Assembly (NCBI GenBank): GCA_037042915.1
Contig: CM073193.1
Span: 7,006,001 to 7,070,000, forward strand
Direction of reading: 5' to 3'
Length of the DNA: 64,000 nt
Source: Auricularia sp. M13
Taxonomy: Eukaryota > Basidiomycota > Agaricomycetes > Auriculariales > Auriculariaceae
Made by a program: the position numbers and the translations under genes. How positions within the stretch are numbered: the first letter of the stretch is position 1; each line of letters starts with the position of its first letter. The notes beneath the pieces are model-generated. The model was given only the letters and a program-made list of their open reading frames with translations, had not been told where the DNA came from and searched no databases. Below, piece after piece: positions 1 through 10,986 of the stretch.

Positions 1-406
1 ATGACAAGGGCGGACACTTTCCTGGCGTCGAGAATCCCACAGACTGGGTTGCGGACGTGCGCGAATTCTGTGCAGAGCACTTCAAATTTGCTTGAGATGG
101 TGCAGGAAGTACTGTGCCCGAATGCTTCAGGACCTCTGCCGCGTACCTGCTCAATGAAATTGCATTTGAATGAATCTTGCCCTCGAAAATATCTCTAACG
201 AAGCATGACTCGATATAAGGATACAACGACATGTCTTTACTAGCCCCGCTTTGAAAATTTCTCGCTGCGCTCATCATCTTGAGCGGGATTACCCGAGGGC
301 TGCGACAAGTTGTCTCCTTACAGTCGCGTTGGTCTCCGAGGCCCGGTCGGGCTGATAGCCCTTACTACTACTTCCAATGCGCCGAGGAAAACCTGAACGC
401 TTAACG
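1..406. other. no confident gene (window edge and promoter of the glycosyltransferase)
   Basis: A 65-codon reading frame opens at the first base and stops at 198, but its product has no recognisable motif and could be chance or the tail of a gene lying outside the window. The remainder is the presumed promoter of the glycosyltransferase that starts at 407. No clear TATA box or repeat is visible. Confidence 0.4.
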
Positions 407-2596
407 ATGCTGCCTTCTTCTTCGCGTGATAGAAGACGGTACTACGAAGATGCGTGGCCCAGAGTCGCCCTTCCGCATCCATTCTCGCGCATTCGTATAC
501 CCATTCCGCCACGATTAAACCAGTCCAGGCTTGGGCGTCCAATCTGGGTTCTCCGAATTTTGCTCCTTACATTACTGCCGGTGGCCGTTGGACTTTACCT
601 CTTGCTCACTTGGCTGCTCGGTGGCCAGTCAACGCTGGTCTTCGCGCAGAGCGAGCTGCAGCGCATATGGCAGTGGGAGATAGCAGCTGGTCATCACCCT
701 AGCTCTGCATCAAGTGTGTTTTCCATTCGTTCTTGCTTTGAACACCAAGCTGAACTAGACGCGGCAGTACCTCAACGCGTCGGCCTTAGAAACCCACAGG
801 CCAATGCAGCACTTCGACCTCGGCGGGCATACGTCGTAGCGACGCGCGCGCGCAATGAATCTGAGTTTCCCTCGCGTCCCTTTCCCGGCAGCATCGCAGA
901 CTTGGATTTAATCCTCGAATTTTGCGACTTCGATACAGGCAAGGTACGCACTGTGGGGCTTTGGTCCACCATGTTGACGCTCACGCGCGCGTATGGCTCA
1001 AGTATGGCCGTGACTGTTTAGAAACGCTTCGCGTCGGAGGCGGTTTAGATGCACTAGACGGCCGCGCAGCTGAGGCCATTGATGCTTGGAAGTACACCTA
1101 TGTTGAACAAGAAGCGGATGCCACTGCGGGTATGGCATCAACGCCAATAGACCGTAATACGACCGACCCTTTGAGGCATGCTGGCGGCACGCTCGAACCA
1201 CCCCTCCCGCTGCCACCATCTCATACGGCTTCACAGCGTCAAGCTGGAGACCCATGCGATCCCGCGTACCCTCGTCTATTCCATATGTTTTGGGCAGGTC
1301 CGTTCACCGACAAGCCATACATGGCCCTTCTATCCTTCCTGTTCACTCAGAATCTTGGGCTGGAGGGCAACGCGACCACACCCTCGTCTTCGCCTATTTG
1401 CCGGCCACAGTTTTGGGTGTGGATTCATACCAATGGAATCCAGGATATCACGCCCGCGCTCGTCGACAATCCTTGGTCTGCTCCGTTCCTACATCCGAAA
1501 TTCAAGGAAGTCATCAAGTTCCAGACTTGGAATACAGTACAGCAGCTAGATAGCATCCCTGAACTGAAAACGGAATGGAGGAAGCACAAAGATCATCTCC
1601 TCAACTCTGTCGGGCGCACGGTGAAGGAGGCTCCTGACGGCAAAAAGGTGCATCGCCCCTCCTTGATCTTTCTACCCAGCACTGACCGTTTCTAAGCTTG
1701 ACTACGATAAGCCATCTGTGGTGTTATCCGATATGGCTCGTTTCGTCCTTTGCCACCGCTTTGGAGGTATATATCTCGACGCAGACACGCTCTTCTTGCG
1801 TGACTGGGAGGAGCTTTGGGGCTGGCATGGCGCATTTGCCTACCGCTGGTCATGGCATGACAAGTACAACACTGCTGTCCTTCGTATGCATGCTGGCTCG
1901 GCACTGGGCTCGTTTCTATTCCGCACGGCTTTGCGTAACAAGCTCGACTTTCACCCGATGACTATTTCCAAATATCTGCGCGATGCCGGCTTGGATCGTC
2001 TTCTGTTGCGCCTCCCCGATGCCTTATTTGACCCTGCCTTTTTGACCATGGAACGTTTGCAACTCGACCGTCCACCATTCCCGGAATTTCAGGAGTGCGT
2101 CAACTCACGTCCTCCAAAGCCTATCGTTTCTTATCAGCTTTGCTTGTCGTTTGCAGCTTCAAATATTCTTCGAGACGCCCTTAGAAACCAGCGCCGCGCC
2201 GCAAGTCGTAGGCTTCGAAGGATTCTTCCGGGGTGCATACTCGTATCACTGGCATAACTTCTGGTAAGCGATAACTGTTGTCTAGATCGCATTTCTGAAT
2301 CCCTATTTTGTAGGTGGCACGCTTTTGACTCAGAACGCAACTGGCCTGATCTCGGACCTCGATTCTTCGAGGGTGAAGGGCGGCAGCGCGCCATTTTACT
2401 GGCAAAAGAGCGTGCCTCAAAGGTCAGCAAGGCAGGACCTACGTCCAGCGCTGGCGATGGGAACGCAAAACAACCTGCTTCGCGAGATTTAAGCTGGTCT
2501 ACTGTGTTAAAACGGACTTTTGAGTCGTATGTTCGTGGCGAGCGCCCCAATATGTACGGAGAATGGCTATCATGGCCTGCTGGGACGGAAACCTAG
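407..2596 (+). CDS. DXD-motif glycosyltransferase, type II membrane protein
   Basis: Likely a Golgi glycosyltransferase of the GT32-like (DXD sugar-binding) group. It would transfer a sugar from a nucleotide donor onto glycoprotein or glycolipid; the acceptor cannot be told. A short cytoplasmic N-terminus is followed by one hydrophobic segment (about residues 45-70), then a luminal domain with FHMFWAGPFTDKPYM and, further on, SDMARFVLCHRFGGIYLDAD, whose DAD is the metal/donor motif. I start at 407 rather than at the ATG at 377 because the reading is simpler; both are in frame. Introns fit well at 944-1002, 1648-1696 and 2264-2313. One more is needed near 2099-2156, where the donor is less canonical. 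The frame then runs through WWHAFDSERNWPDLGPRFFE to the stop at 2594-2596. The family is seen from motifs; the exact GT number is inference. Confidence 0.8.
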
Positions 2597-2761
2597 GCTT
2601 AGATATATTTGCTAAATCTTAATGGAGTTACTCAGTCGCTCTCAAGTCTTTCTGGCTAGGAAGTCGGCGTGGTCCGGCGGTCTGCTCTCTGCACTGAATT
2701 TCTTGACTCGACCACCATTCAACGCTTTACCTCGTTCTTCTGGTCCATATTCCGTATTGGA

Positions 2762-4560
2762 ATGGAGCAGCGTCCTGCAAAGCGCGTCAAGCTTTCGGAC
2801 GCGATTTCTATGAAAATGTCCTCGGCTCTCCAAAATTTGTCGTAGCTCCCATGGTCGACCAGAGCGAGCTGGTGCGCATGTTCTTGCAGCGAGGCGTATA
2901 CCGCTGCTGATAGTGCACGATGAAGCCATGGCGCATCCTTGCGCGCCGATATGGTGCTGAGGTGCGTTGCCTTTGCGCACAATTACTGCGAAAGTTGATA
3001 TCTCGCCAGTTGGCATATACGCCCATGATTAACGCGAAAGTGCGCATTGCTAGATGTCGACTACTTAATCCAGGTGCTCATCGTGATCAAGATGTTTGCA
3101 ACACAAAAGAACAAGAGTTATCGCGAATTGAATTTCAACATCGAACACGGCGAAGAAGGTGGCCCCGAGGACAGACCGCTCATCGTACAGGTAAGCTATT
3201 GGGCTCCAGCATCATCCGCGTACCTATATACCTTGCTGCAGTTCTGCGCCAACGATCCCGAGCAATTGCTTGAATCTGCGAAAGTCGTCGCTCCGCATTG
3301 CGACGCCGTAGACATCAACCTCGGGTGCCCTCAAGACATAGCAAAACGAGGTCACTATGGTGCATTTCTTCAAGACGATTGGGACCTCGTATATAAACTC
3401 AGTATGCCCTCAGTTTCGTTTGATCGCACAGTCTAATGGGCCTACAGTCAATACTTTACACATGAATCTCGACGTCCCGGTCACGGCCAAATTCCGCGTG
3501 TTTCCAACGGTGGAGAAGACGGTCGAGTATGCGAAGATGCTGGAACGTGCTGGTGCACAAATCCTTGCCTGCCATGGGCGAACGCGTGAGCAACGAGGAG
3601 TCAATGCTGTTAGTTGAATCCAGCCCACATTTTGCTATAACTGACATTTTCCAGGGTTTAGCGGATTGGGAGAAGATTAAGGCAGTCAAGGAGGCAGTAT
3701 CCGTGCCCGTGTTTGCCAATGGGAATATCCTCTTCCGTTCAGACATTGTTCGCTGTCTTGAAGCAACGGGAGCCGACGCAGTGATGGTGGGAGAAGGGCA
3801 GCTTTACAACGCTGCAATCTTTCATTCGACAGAAGAAGGAGGTTCGCTGAATGGCCTCTCTCCAATTGATCTCACATCATCGCGTCTTCTGCTCAGATTA
3901 CCATCCCCTCCACGCTGACTTAGCGCTGGAGTACCTTGACATTGTGAAGAAACTCAAGACACCGACGAATCTTGGCGCAGTCAAAGGGCACATGTTCAAA
4001 ATTATGCGCCCAGCTTTAAACCGCGAGACCGACATTCGCGATCGGTTAGGTCGCATACGCGGCGGATCGTGGGAGGAATGCATTTCGCAATATGAAGCTG
4101 CAGCCCGAGATATGAAAGAGCGTATGGAGGCGCGTGAACACTTTTCATTTGCCACCCACCGTGTGCTCACAGTTCAAAGCGAGATGCAGAAGCGGCTCCA
4201 AAGGACCTGGAACCAGTGTTCCTGGGTGGCATCAGATTACTTCCACATTGGCTCGCTCAACCATATTTTCGACTGGATAAAGGGACAGTCACCGACTCCG
4301 CTGCACCTGGCACTGCGAAGAACATGACCACAAGAACAAGCACTGAGACTACCACTACGGCAGCGGCAAGCACAACTACAACCACAACTGAAACTGAAAC
4401 TGCCACAGCACCTACGGCAGCGGTCGATTCAGCAACGACCGCGACGATATCAGAGAACAGCACGAGTTCAGACAGGACGAGTACGTTGGACATCTCCCAG
4501 TCGACATCGACTTCCACCGTCGGGCTGGCTGTCGTACCGTCCGCCGTGCTCAGCGCATGA
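2762..4560 (+). CDS. DUS1: tRNA-dihydrouridine synthase, Dus1 type
   Basis: FMN enzyme that reduces uridines 16/17 in the D-loop of tRNAs. Visible Dus signatures in order are [19 protein letters not shown], the catalytic-cysteine segment [36 protein letters not shown] and, at the end of the helical domain, [16 protein letters not shown]. They are spread over at least eight short exons; introns at 2872-2925, 2962-3009, 3040-3091, 3191-3241, about 3842-3894 and 4122-4189 keep the frame. The ATG at 2762 encodes a lysine/arginine start ([12 protein letters not shown]), but the conserved [13 protein letters not shown] that should follow lies in the next frame, near position 2797, as if one G were missing. 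After the last conserved block comes a roughly 75-residue Thr/Ser/Ala-rich tail, unusual for this family. Function is clear; the exact N-terminus and tail are not. Confidence 0.88.
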
Positions 4561-4744
4561 CCGCTCTTGACTTTCCACAGTAAGTCATTCCAACTTCGAC
4601 TCTCTCCTCTCCCTAAGCTGATAAACTAAATGCTAGATGAAAGACCATGCTGGTTTCCGTTGCGATATGTGTACAAAAGGATGGATGCGCATAATGTACA
4701 ATGTCCATCGATCATTCAACAACAATAACGTTCCGTACAAGGAG

Positions 4745-5514
4745 CTATGAACTGGCAATAGCTTCCCAGAAGCGCACAACTTTGCGCACGCCAGGACAAA
4801 TCGCCAGTCGGATACGCTCGCCTTCGATCATGCGGCCACGTGTCTCCAACCAGGCGCCAATTCCACCCTGCGCACGAACCTGGCGGGCGAGGACATCGCG
4901 CTGGATAGCGAACTTCAGCTTGCGCATGATGGGCAACAGCGACCTGTCAACGCGAAGTGCGCCTTCAACGTCTGGGAGAATACGGGCGTCCACCAGATTG
5001 AAGGCTGCTGGCCTGGAACGAATGTGCGCACAAAGCAGGTCACGGACCCGCTTCTGCTGAAGACGCTGGGAATTCTCGAATTGCTTGACGCTCTGGGATC
5101 AGACGTCTGGTTAGTCATGGCGACGGGCTGACCACGGTCTGTGCGCGTGCCTGCGGTGAAGCGAAGTAGAGGCCTGCTCGCCAACGACGCTCGATACCAA
5201 GCCCACGCATAAGGTTGCGCTGACAGAGGTCGGCAATGGTAGGGCGCAAATTAGGCTCTAGCGCATGCTGCACGCGGCTAGGGGCAACCACGCGAAGTCG
5301 CACGCGGTGCAAAGCTTGGTCCAAGGCAATGGCACGAAAGGTATGCGAAGTCTTGATGAGGGCAGCAAGGTCGGGCACGTCGAGATACAGAACTGGAACT
5401 GAGGTTAGCCAGCTGGTTGTCGCACACACACCAGGAATCACATATGCGCAGCAAAATCTCTGGTGGGACTGACTCTATCGTCAAGGGCCGTGCGGGTGTC
5501 TGGAACAACGACAT
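4745..5514 (-). CDS. F-box-like protein
   Basis: The N-terminus reads ESVPPEILLRIFPVLYLDVP once a 46 bp intron is removed (GTGATT...CTCAG, near 5405-5450), followed by DLAALIKTSHTFRAIALD. This is the Leu-Pro-x-Glu-x-Leu / Leu-x-x-Leu pattern of an F-box, which normally binds Skp1 in SCF ubiquitin ligases. Downstream come HRVRLRVVAPSRVQHALEPNLRPTIADLCQRN and, after further exons, a basic helical region ending LAICPGVRKVVRFWEAIASS. The arrangement resembles basidiomycete F-box proteins in which the box is followed by short RPxxxxLxxR motifs, but I cannot name a target. Start 5514 is the first ATG before the F-box. It is divergent from the gene at 6016. Confidence 0.65.
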
Positions 5515-6015
5515 ACTGAGTGAGTTGAGGCGAGGAAACAGTGCGCAGTCTCAGGCATCTGCCGGCTCAGCTTGGTGGCGTCTCGGAAGCTATTGAGGTC
5601 GTCACGGACACCTCTGGCAGCAACCATCTCATAAAGTTCAAACCACTATCGCTATCGCTTGTTCGCACGCAAACTATGGCTGGGGTACTGTATACGCACA
5701 GATTTTATGACGCAAAATGCACATGCCAGCCAGAGAATTCAAAGCATGGACGTGACGATGGTCTCGATGACCACGACCTGCACTGCCAGAACTCGAGACC
5801 GCTCGCCTCCTGGCATCGGGTTCCGAATCGAGGCCTGTGATGCTCGTCGGTCCCTGCGTAAATGCGCAATCGGTTCTCAGTGCCGCCGACCCGACAAGGC
5901 GCGATCGCTGCCGCCAAATGCGCACCCGAAATTCAACGCGGACTGGCACACTATATATGTTGTCATAACCGGTGTCGCTCGCCTTCCACCCTCGTAGTCG
6001 ACGCAGTCTCGCTCA
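5515..6015. promoter_or_regulatory. divergent intergenic region
   Basis: 500 bp between the starts of the F-box-like gene (minus) and the hypothetical gene at 6016 (plus). It contains only short overlapping frames with no motif. It presumably holds both promoters. A TATA-like ACTATATATG lies at about 5950-5959, roughly 60 bp before the plus-strand start. Confidence 0.45.
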
Positions 6016-7039
6016 ATGCTCCTCGTACGCGACATCCGCCCCGTCAGCACCAGCTGGGAGCTTCCACAGCTCACCGCCCTCATCGAGGGCATGCAAGCCA
6101 AGTTCTGCAGTACAAGCACAAGTCGAGCCGCCTTTCTTACCGCACTGCCTGCCCTTGTCGCTGGAGCTCCCGGCGCCGCGGACGCTGAAACATTAGCGTT
6201 CTTCAAGGACAGTTTTCCCATCCACTGGACACTGCGGAGCATGTCCAACCACGGACTTTCGTACTGTACCTGGGCGTCGGGAGGCAACGAAATATCCCTG
6301 TCTGGAGAGCTCGTAGACGCATGGATGGCGCATAACATGGTATGTGACCTCCACACACGTCCCGCTTATCCATTTGACGAGTAGCTTTAGCAGCGATTAC
6401 AGTCCAACAGGACAAGGAAATGGAATATCGGTCGTTATGCCTGGAATTCATTCTCACGACCTCGATTGCGCATGCTCTTTACCATGCACTGGAAATCCAA
6501 CACGCCGCCAAGCGTTTATCTGACACAGTCTTTCGCCTTAGCGATGGAAGTCGTCTCGCAGGCGACGTTCCGTGCTGCACTAAGTGTCTCCCCTTGTGGG
6601 GCGGCGCTTTTGGCGCAACATGGAAACGCAGCGCGCTGCTCGAGGATCGTGCAGAAGATTTTGGATGCGTTGAGGGCGTGTTCGTGGAGATCATGAACCA
6701 GGGTCGTCTAACGGAGATTCGTCTTGGTTCGTAGTCCTTCAGCGGACGCGTAAACGCTCTGCTAACTACGCGTTCAGCGAAGGACACATTGCAAGAAGCA
6801 CTACATGGCGTAGCCTACATGCCGCTCGACCCGTTCAAACGTCGTTTGCCGGAGCGTAGGCCATCAACTGCGGTTGTGCGCAGATACCAAGCCTGCGCGC
6901 TCTAACAGAAGTCCCCGCTATGGTATCCCCGCCTTGGGAACAATCAAGTCGACCGTTGACGCCTCCGTTTACGCCTCCGACACTTTTCTACGATTATAAC
7001 AGCGATGCTGAATGCGAGGGCGAAGGGGAGGATGAATAG
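6016..7039 (+). CDS. hypothetical protein, possibly a degenerate zincin-like fold
   Basis: At least three exons: MLLVRDIRPVSTSWELPQLT to AWMAHNM (6016-6340), KEMEYRSLCLEFILTTSIAH to GRLTEIRL (from about 6417), and AKDTLQEALHGVAYMPLDPF. A last exon encodes SPPWEQSSRPLTPPFTPP and an acidic end that stops at 7037-7039. The segment TTSIAHALYHALEIQHA, followed some 40 residues later by LPLWGGAFG and an acidic stretch, recalls a group of basidiomycete proteins with an HELCH-like zinc motif and a later EAG motif. Here the glutamate is absent, so metalloprotease activity is not expected. That resemblance is recollection, not proof. Function unknown. The last two splice sites are approximate. Confidence 0.6.
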
Positions 7040-7433
7040 CATTACTCGCTAATGGATCATGAAATGAACGGATGATATAATGCTGGTTGTAGTCGACACA
7101 CGTCGCTTAAGTCTTTAGATAATAACCTCATTAAAGCACTGTATCATCTTGCTATAATCGTGTCCCTGTTTTATGGGCCGGAAATTGCCAGGAGAGTCAG
7201 TGCCACGCCAGATATGCAAATTCGGCAAATTTTTCGTCTGGGTTATACTTACGGACGTGGATCGCTCTTTGAACAAGAAAAATAAATGCGCGGGTATGGT
7301 CCCGTACAGGACTGGATTATCAGGCTAGGGAGAGGAGCAATGGTCAGTACAACAATCCGAGCAAACATACATGACCAAATAACGCGTCTTTGATACTCCG
7401 ACGCTTGCAAAACTTGGTCCTCTCAGCATGCAA
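7040..7433. other. intergenic, 3' flanks
   Basis: AT-richer than its surroundings and without a credible reading frame. It probably carries the 3' untranslated ends of the gene at 6016-7039 and of any gene on the opposite strand. No repeat seen. Confidence 0.5.
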
Positions 7434-7883
7434 TCAGAAATATTTACCGATTATAGGGGCACCACGTATACTCAAATGCCGTACAAATCTTTCATTTTCT
7501 CGACCTTTGGTTGTAGTCTCCGGCTCGATTATTTCGATGTACTCCACCTCCTGCTCTTCTTCAACCCCGGGAGCCTGCACGTTGAGATCCTTCACAGCGC
7601 TCTCAAGTTTTTCTATATGCTTGTCCTCTATAACGAGTCCGAATACCGCGCGCGTATCGGGTATCATCAGGGTCGCTGTCGCTATCCACTTCGGAGTCCG
7701 GAAGACAACGGTGAAGCGCGTAAGGCTAAACCGTGCAACGTAGAGTGCGATGACTATTTGGCTCAACTTCACCTCATGGCCAGCTCTGTGCAGCCCGCCC
7801 AGACATCCTTGAGCCAACGCAGGGAGCATCAAGCTTGAGCCGTTTCGACGCCACTGAAAACCTGTAGAGACTGAGCCTTGCAT
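7434..7883 (-). CDS. possible hypothetical gene, product unknown
   Basis: A 149-codon minus-strand frame. Its second half looks coding: TRFTVVFRTPKWIATATLMI, then GLVIEDKHIEKLESAVKDL and an acidic run EEEQEVEYIEIIEPE. No family is recognised. A neighbouring minus-strand frame at 7774-8031 (AIVTEAESESRQLNDGVEKC) may be an upstream exon, but I could not place a splice that makes it convincing. It could also be a decayed gene fragment. Confidence 0.3.
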   Translation of the reverse strand: MQGSVSTGFQWRRNGSSLMLPALAQGCLGGLHRAGHEVKLSQIVIALYVARFSLTRFTVVFRTPKWIATATLMIPDTRAVFGLVIEDKHIEKLESAVKDLNVQAPGVEEEQEVEYIEIIEPETTTKGRENERFVRHLSIRGAPIIGKYF

Positions 7884-9113
7884 ACTTCCGCCTACAGCGT
7901 AATTCGCTGAAGGTCAGATGGGCGAGAGCACACTTTTCCACACCGTCATTGAGCTGACGAGATTCTGATTCAGCCTCGGTGACAATGGCGCCTATATGAA
8001 AAGAGATTGGGTCATCCCAAGACGAAGCCACACCCGCAGCGTTGGGAAATTATCAGACCCAGGCGGCTCCTCCGAATGGCAGCCGACACTTGGCGTTTGT
8101 AACAGATGACACGGCCGCCGCGACGGCGGTCTCATGGTGGGGACGACCAGTTGACTGATCATGACTTTCGACAAATCGGCTACGTAAGTAATGATGTGTG
8201 AAACATCAAATCTGGTATGGTGTCCAAGCATCCCTGAGCCATTCAGATGCTGTATGGCAGCTTCAGCGCGACGGAGGTCCAATAACAACGTCGACGATTG
8301 GAACTCGGCACCGCGGAGCACGTGAGCCGTCGCAGCATGAGGACTTAGAGCCTAGGTTGGACAAGGGTTGGAGCACGTTCAAACTTCATTCCACGGGCGA
8401 TTGCACATGCTGACGAATTGCCGACCCGCTCGGCTTCGAAAGGCATGGTGGGCGAAGAGGTGACGAGCCAGAGCATGTGTTATGTGGCGTCGAGGGAGCA
8501 GGAAGTGACAGTATGATCCAGAGGTCATTTACGCCAGAGTCAGAAGGCAAGGAGCTCCGGAGTCCGCAGACAGCATCAGCACAATGAGTACGTGGCCACC
8601 GAAAAGCCACATCGCGCAGCGAATAGAAGTGGGGCCGCTGTCTTCCAAGCCATATGTAGGGCAACGAAGACGAAACCGTCACGAATCGGCGGCAACCGTC
8701 GGCGCCCAGTGACCCTTGGACAACTTGGGACAGAAATCAAAGCAGAATCCACCTTTCTTCTCCTTTGTAACAGCTCTTCCCGCACCTTCCACCACTGGTT
8801 TATCGATAAGAAGAAGATGCAAGTTTTGTTTGACTCGCCAAGAAAGTCGCTTCTATGGCATTCGAAGACATGAGTACGGGACCCTTGTTTTCACCGTGGG
8901 AAAGCCGTGATATCGAACATTAGTAATGCTACATGCCTATGCGTTAGTTGTACATATGCGTTACAAGTAGCGAAAAGCATCGGCGGATGGGGATTTGGAG
9001 GACGTGTATAGCTCCATGGAAAGCGGTTCAGAACAGCAAGCCTCGCGCCGAGGGCTCTGCGGGTATCTAAGCCTGCCGGTATAAGCATTATTCGTGTGTC
9101 CTTGTGGTGGGTG
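7884..9113. other. about 1.2 kb without a supported gene
   Basis: Both strands have short frames of 60-110 codons, rich in Arg, Ser and Pro and without motifs, typical of chance frames in GC-rich DNA. The minus frame at 7774-8031 may belong to the doubtful gene to its left. No repeat, tRNA or transposon signature was found. Confidence 0.45.
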
Positions 9114-9565
9114 CTACTGCAGAGCCTGTTGGGCGCGGACAAGGGCGCCTGCGGGCAGGAAGCGACTATCTTCGAAGGAACGTATGATGAGCAGCGCCCA
9201 GTCGTCGACCTGGGAGTGGCCGTAGGTGTCGTTGAGCAGCGCGCAGGCCTCGCGGATGTAGTCGCTGAGCACCTGCAGGACGTTGTCGGAGATGATGCCC
9301 AGCAGAATGCGCGAGTGGAACAGGTCCTCGTCCGTGACCGGGTTGCGCAGCGCCACCGAGCGCTGCAGCGCGCACGCGCTCGTTGGCGGCCGCCCGACGA
9401 GCTACGCGTCGTATCAGCTGGGTGCTGGCGCACACGGGCCACGGACGCGCATACATGGAATATGGTCCCGTACGCGTCTTCGGCGAGATCGTACGTCAGG
9501 CAGAGCGCGCTCGAATGGCGCGGAGGGCTCGGAGTGTAGATGCCCAGCCAGAGATAGTTGGGCAT
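9114..9565 (-). CDS. hypothetical small protein, two exons
   Basis: Exon 1 (9565-9455) begins MPNYLWLGIYTPSPPRHSSA and ends at DAYGTIFH. A 92 bp phase-0 intron (9454-9363, GTATGC...GCTGCAG) joins it in frame to RSVALRNPVTDEDLFHSRIL, LGIISDNVLQVLSDYIREAC and DDWALLIIRSFEDSRFLPAG, with the stop at 9114-9116. The product is about 117 residues, acidic and helical in character. I do not recognise the family. The codon pattern, the clean splice and the hydrophobic periodicity support a real gene, but it may be part of a longer one whose 5' end I missed. Confidence 0.5.
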
Positions 9566-10110
9566 GATACGCCCTGTCGGCTGCGCTCGCCTGCATTCAG
9601 GCGCGTGAGGAGCTAAAGGAGGGCTTCCTCGACGCTGCAATCGATGGAGGAGCGACGTTTCAATTTCTGCAATGCATGCGGCATGATGTCACCACCGGGT
9701 TCCTTCAGGACACCTGCATCTGAGCCCTGCTCTCAATGCCAGTCCCTCTCAGCTACACATCACAGGAGACGCTCAAACGTTGTAATTAATCTCTGTTCCG
9801 CGGGATTCACGTTGGTTACAACAACACAGGGTCCTGAACACATGGCGCTAGCTTAGACTGAACGCAGCCAAAGGCCACGTTTGTTGACAACACGCGCCTG
9901 GGCACTAAACTCTAAATATCTCATCGCAATGGTGAATCCTCGGATGGCCGTTCGAACCCGAGTTCGCCGGGCTCGAAAAGGAGGCATTAGAAAGGGGACG
10001 ACGCGCTGATGCCAGCAGTGTCGCGACCATGCATAAAAACCATTTTCGTAAACCCGCCTGGAAATAGAGGGCCTGAAAGGTATGGATTTAGATGATTGAC
10101 AGTACTGTTG
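9566..10110. other. intergenic, nothing supported
   Basis: 545 bp between the small hypothetical gene and RIB7. It holds a 70-codon plus frame with two CxxC pairs (9644-9856) and a TTCGAACC-like box near 9950. Neither stands up as a gene on inspection. Confidence 0.5.
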
Positions 10111-10888
10111 CTAATGCTTCGAATCTTGCTCGTCATCGGGCAGAACGCGGCAGGCCACGACAGTATCGCAACCCATGAGCTGCGAGACCAGATGTTCTAA
10201 TCGTACGACCTTGGCCGCGCCTTCCAAAGCAACACCCACCCCATCGGGGCCTACCAGTGTGGGGGCAACCGTGACAATGAGGCGATCCACCACAGGCAGG
10301 CCCTGGGAATCTCGTGCGGCGAAGAACGAGGAGATGACACTGCGGCCTCCTTCAACCATAAGAGATCGGATGCCCCGTTCGCGCAGATGTCGGAGCACAG
10401 CAAGAACGTCGGACGGGCCACCCGAATGGCTGAAATGTTGGCGCCTGCAGCTTCGACATCCGAGAAGGACGACGTGGACTTTGCCTCAGAGGAGCACAGG
10501 ACCCACGGTTGCTTGCCAGTGCCAGCAGCATAGTTGGTCAGCAGCTTGCAGGTGGGCGGGAGGCGACATCGACTATCAAGGACGATGGGCTGAGGCGTGG
10601 GGAGAGACGCGCTGTCTGGGACATGGCGCGTGTTGAGCTGCGGGTTGTCGTTCAGCGCGGTGCCGATGCCAACGAGAATACCGTCGTGCATGGTGCGCAT
10701 CCAATGGGTCATGAGCATGCTCTCCTTGCCGCTCAGTATGAGCTGCTTGCCGCCGACGCCAGCAATGCGCGCATCCAGTGACTGGGCATAGGTCAGGGTG
10801 ACCCACGGGCGATCGGCAGGTGCAGGAGTCTCTGGGTCGAGTAGTGCGACAGTGTCGAGGTGAGAAACTCTGGTGGTTGCGGCGGCAT
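10111..10888 (-). CDS. RIB7: 2,5-diamino-6-ribosylamino-4(3H)-pyrimidinone 5'-phosphate reductase (riboflavin biosynthesis)
   Basis: NADPH-dependent reductase of the RibD_C/DHFR-like fold that makes the ribitylamino pyrimidine in the fungal riboflavin pathway. Conserved blocks in order are RPWVTLTYAQSLDARIAG, TMHDGILVGIGTALNDNPQL, VLDSRCRLP, RERGIRSLMVEGGRSVISSF and DRLIVTVAPTLVG, ending at 10111. These lie in three registers of a single apparently intronless gene. The ATG at 10888 (MPPQPPEFLTSTLSHYS) must shift frame near 10838 to reach DPETPAPADRPWV. A second shift near 10427 is needed between GANISAIRV and the DVLAVLRHLRERG block. Each is repaired by one extra G on the coding strand, so I read them as sequence errors rather than introns. 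It is divergent from UTP13, with 98 bp between start codons. Confidence 0.88.
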
Positions 10889-10986
10889 AGTCGCAGGTCC
10901 TTGCAATGGTGTCACGGAGAGCTGGAGACGCGATCCCGGTTGTCGCCGGCTCAGCACGCGTTTTCGCGTTGAAAAGCTATAGCACC
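10889..10986. promoter_or_regulatory. shared divergent promoter of RIB7 and UTP13
   Basis: Only 98 bp separate the RIB7 start (10888, minus) from the UTP13 start (10987, plus). Both transcripts must initiate in or near this interval, so a bidirectional promoter is inferred. No TATA box is obvious. Confidence 0.6.

Noticed and set aside
1-198. 65-codon frame at the left edge
   Set aside because: Too short and motif-free to call; it could be the end of an outside gene.
9644-9856. Plus-strand frame with two CxxC pairs (FCNACG...CSQC), zinc-ribbon-like
   Set aside because: The spacing is similar to RPA12-type ribbons but no other conserved residue follows, and the rest of the frame is random-looking; no splice extends it.
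9900-9975. GTTCGAACCCG box suggestive of a tRNA T-loop
   Set aside because: The flanking five bases do not form a T-stem and no acceptor or D arm could be built.
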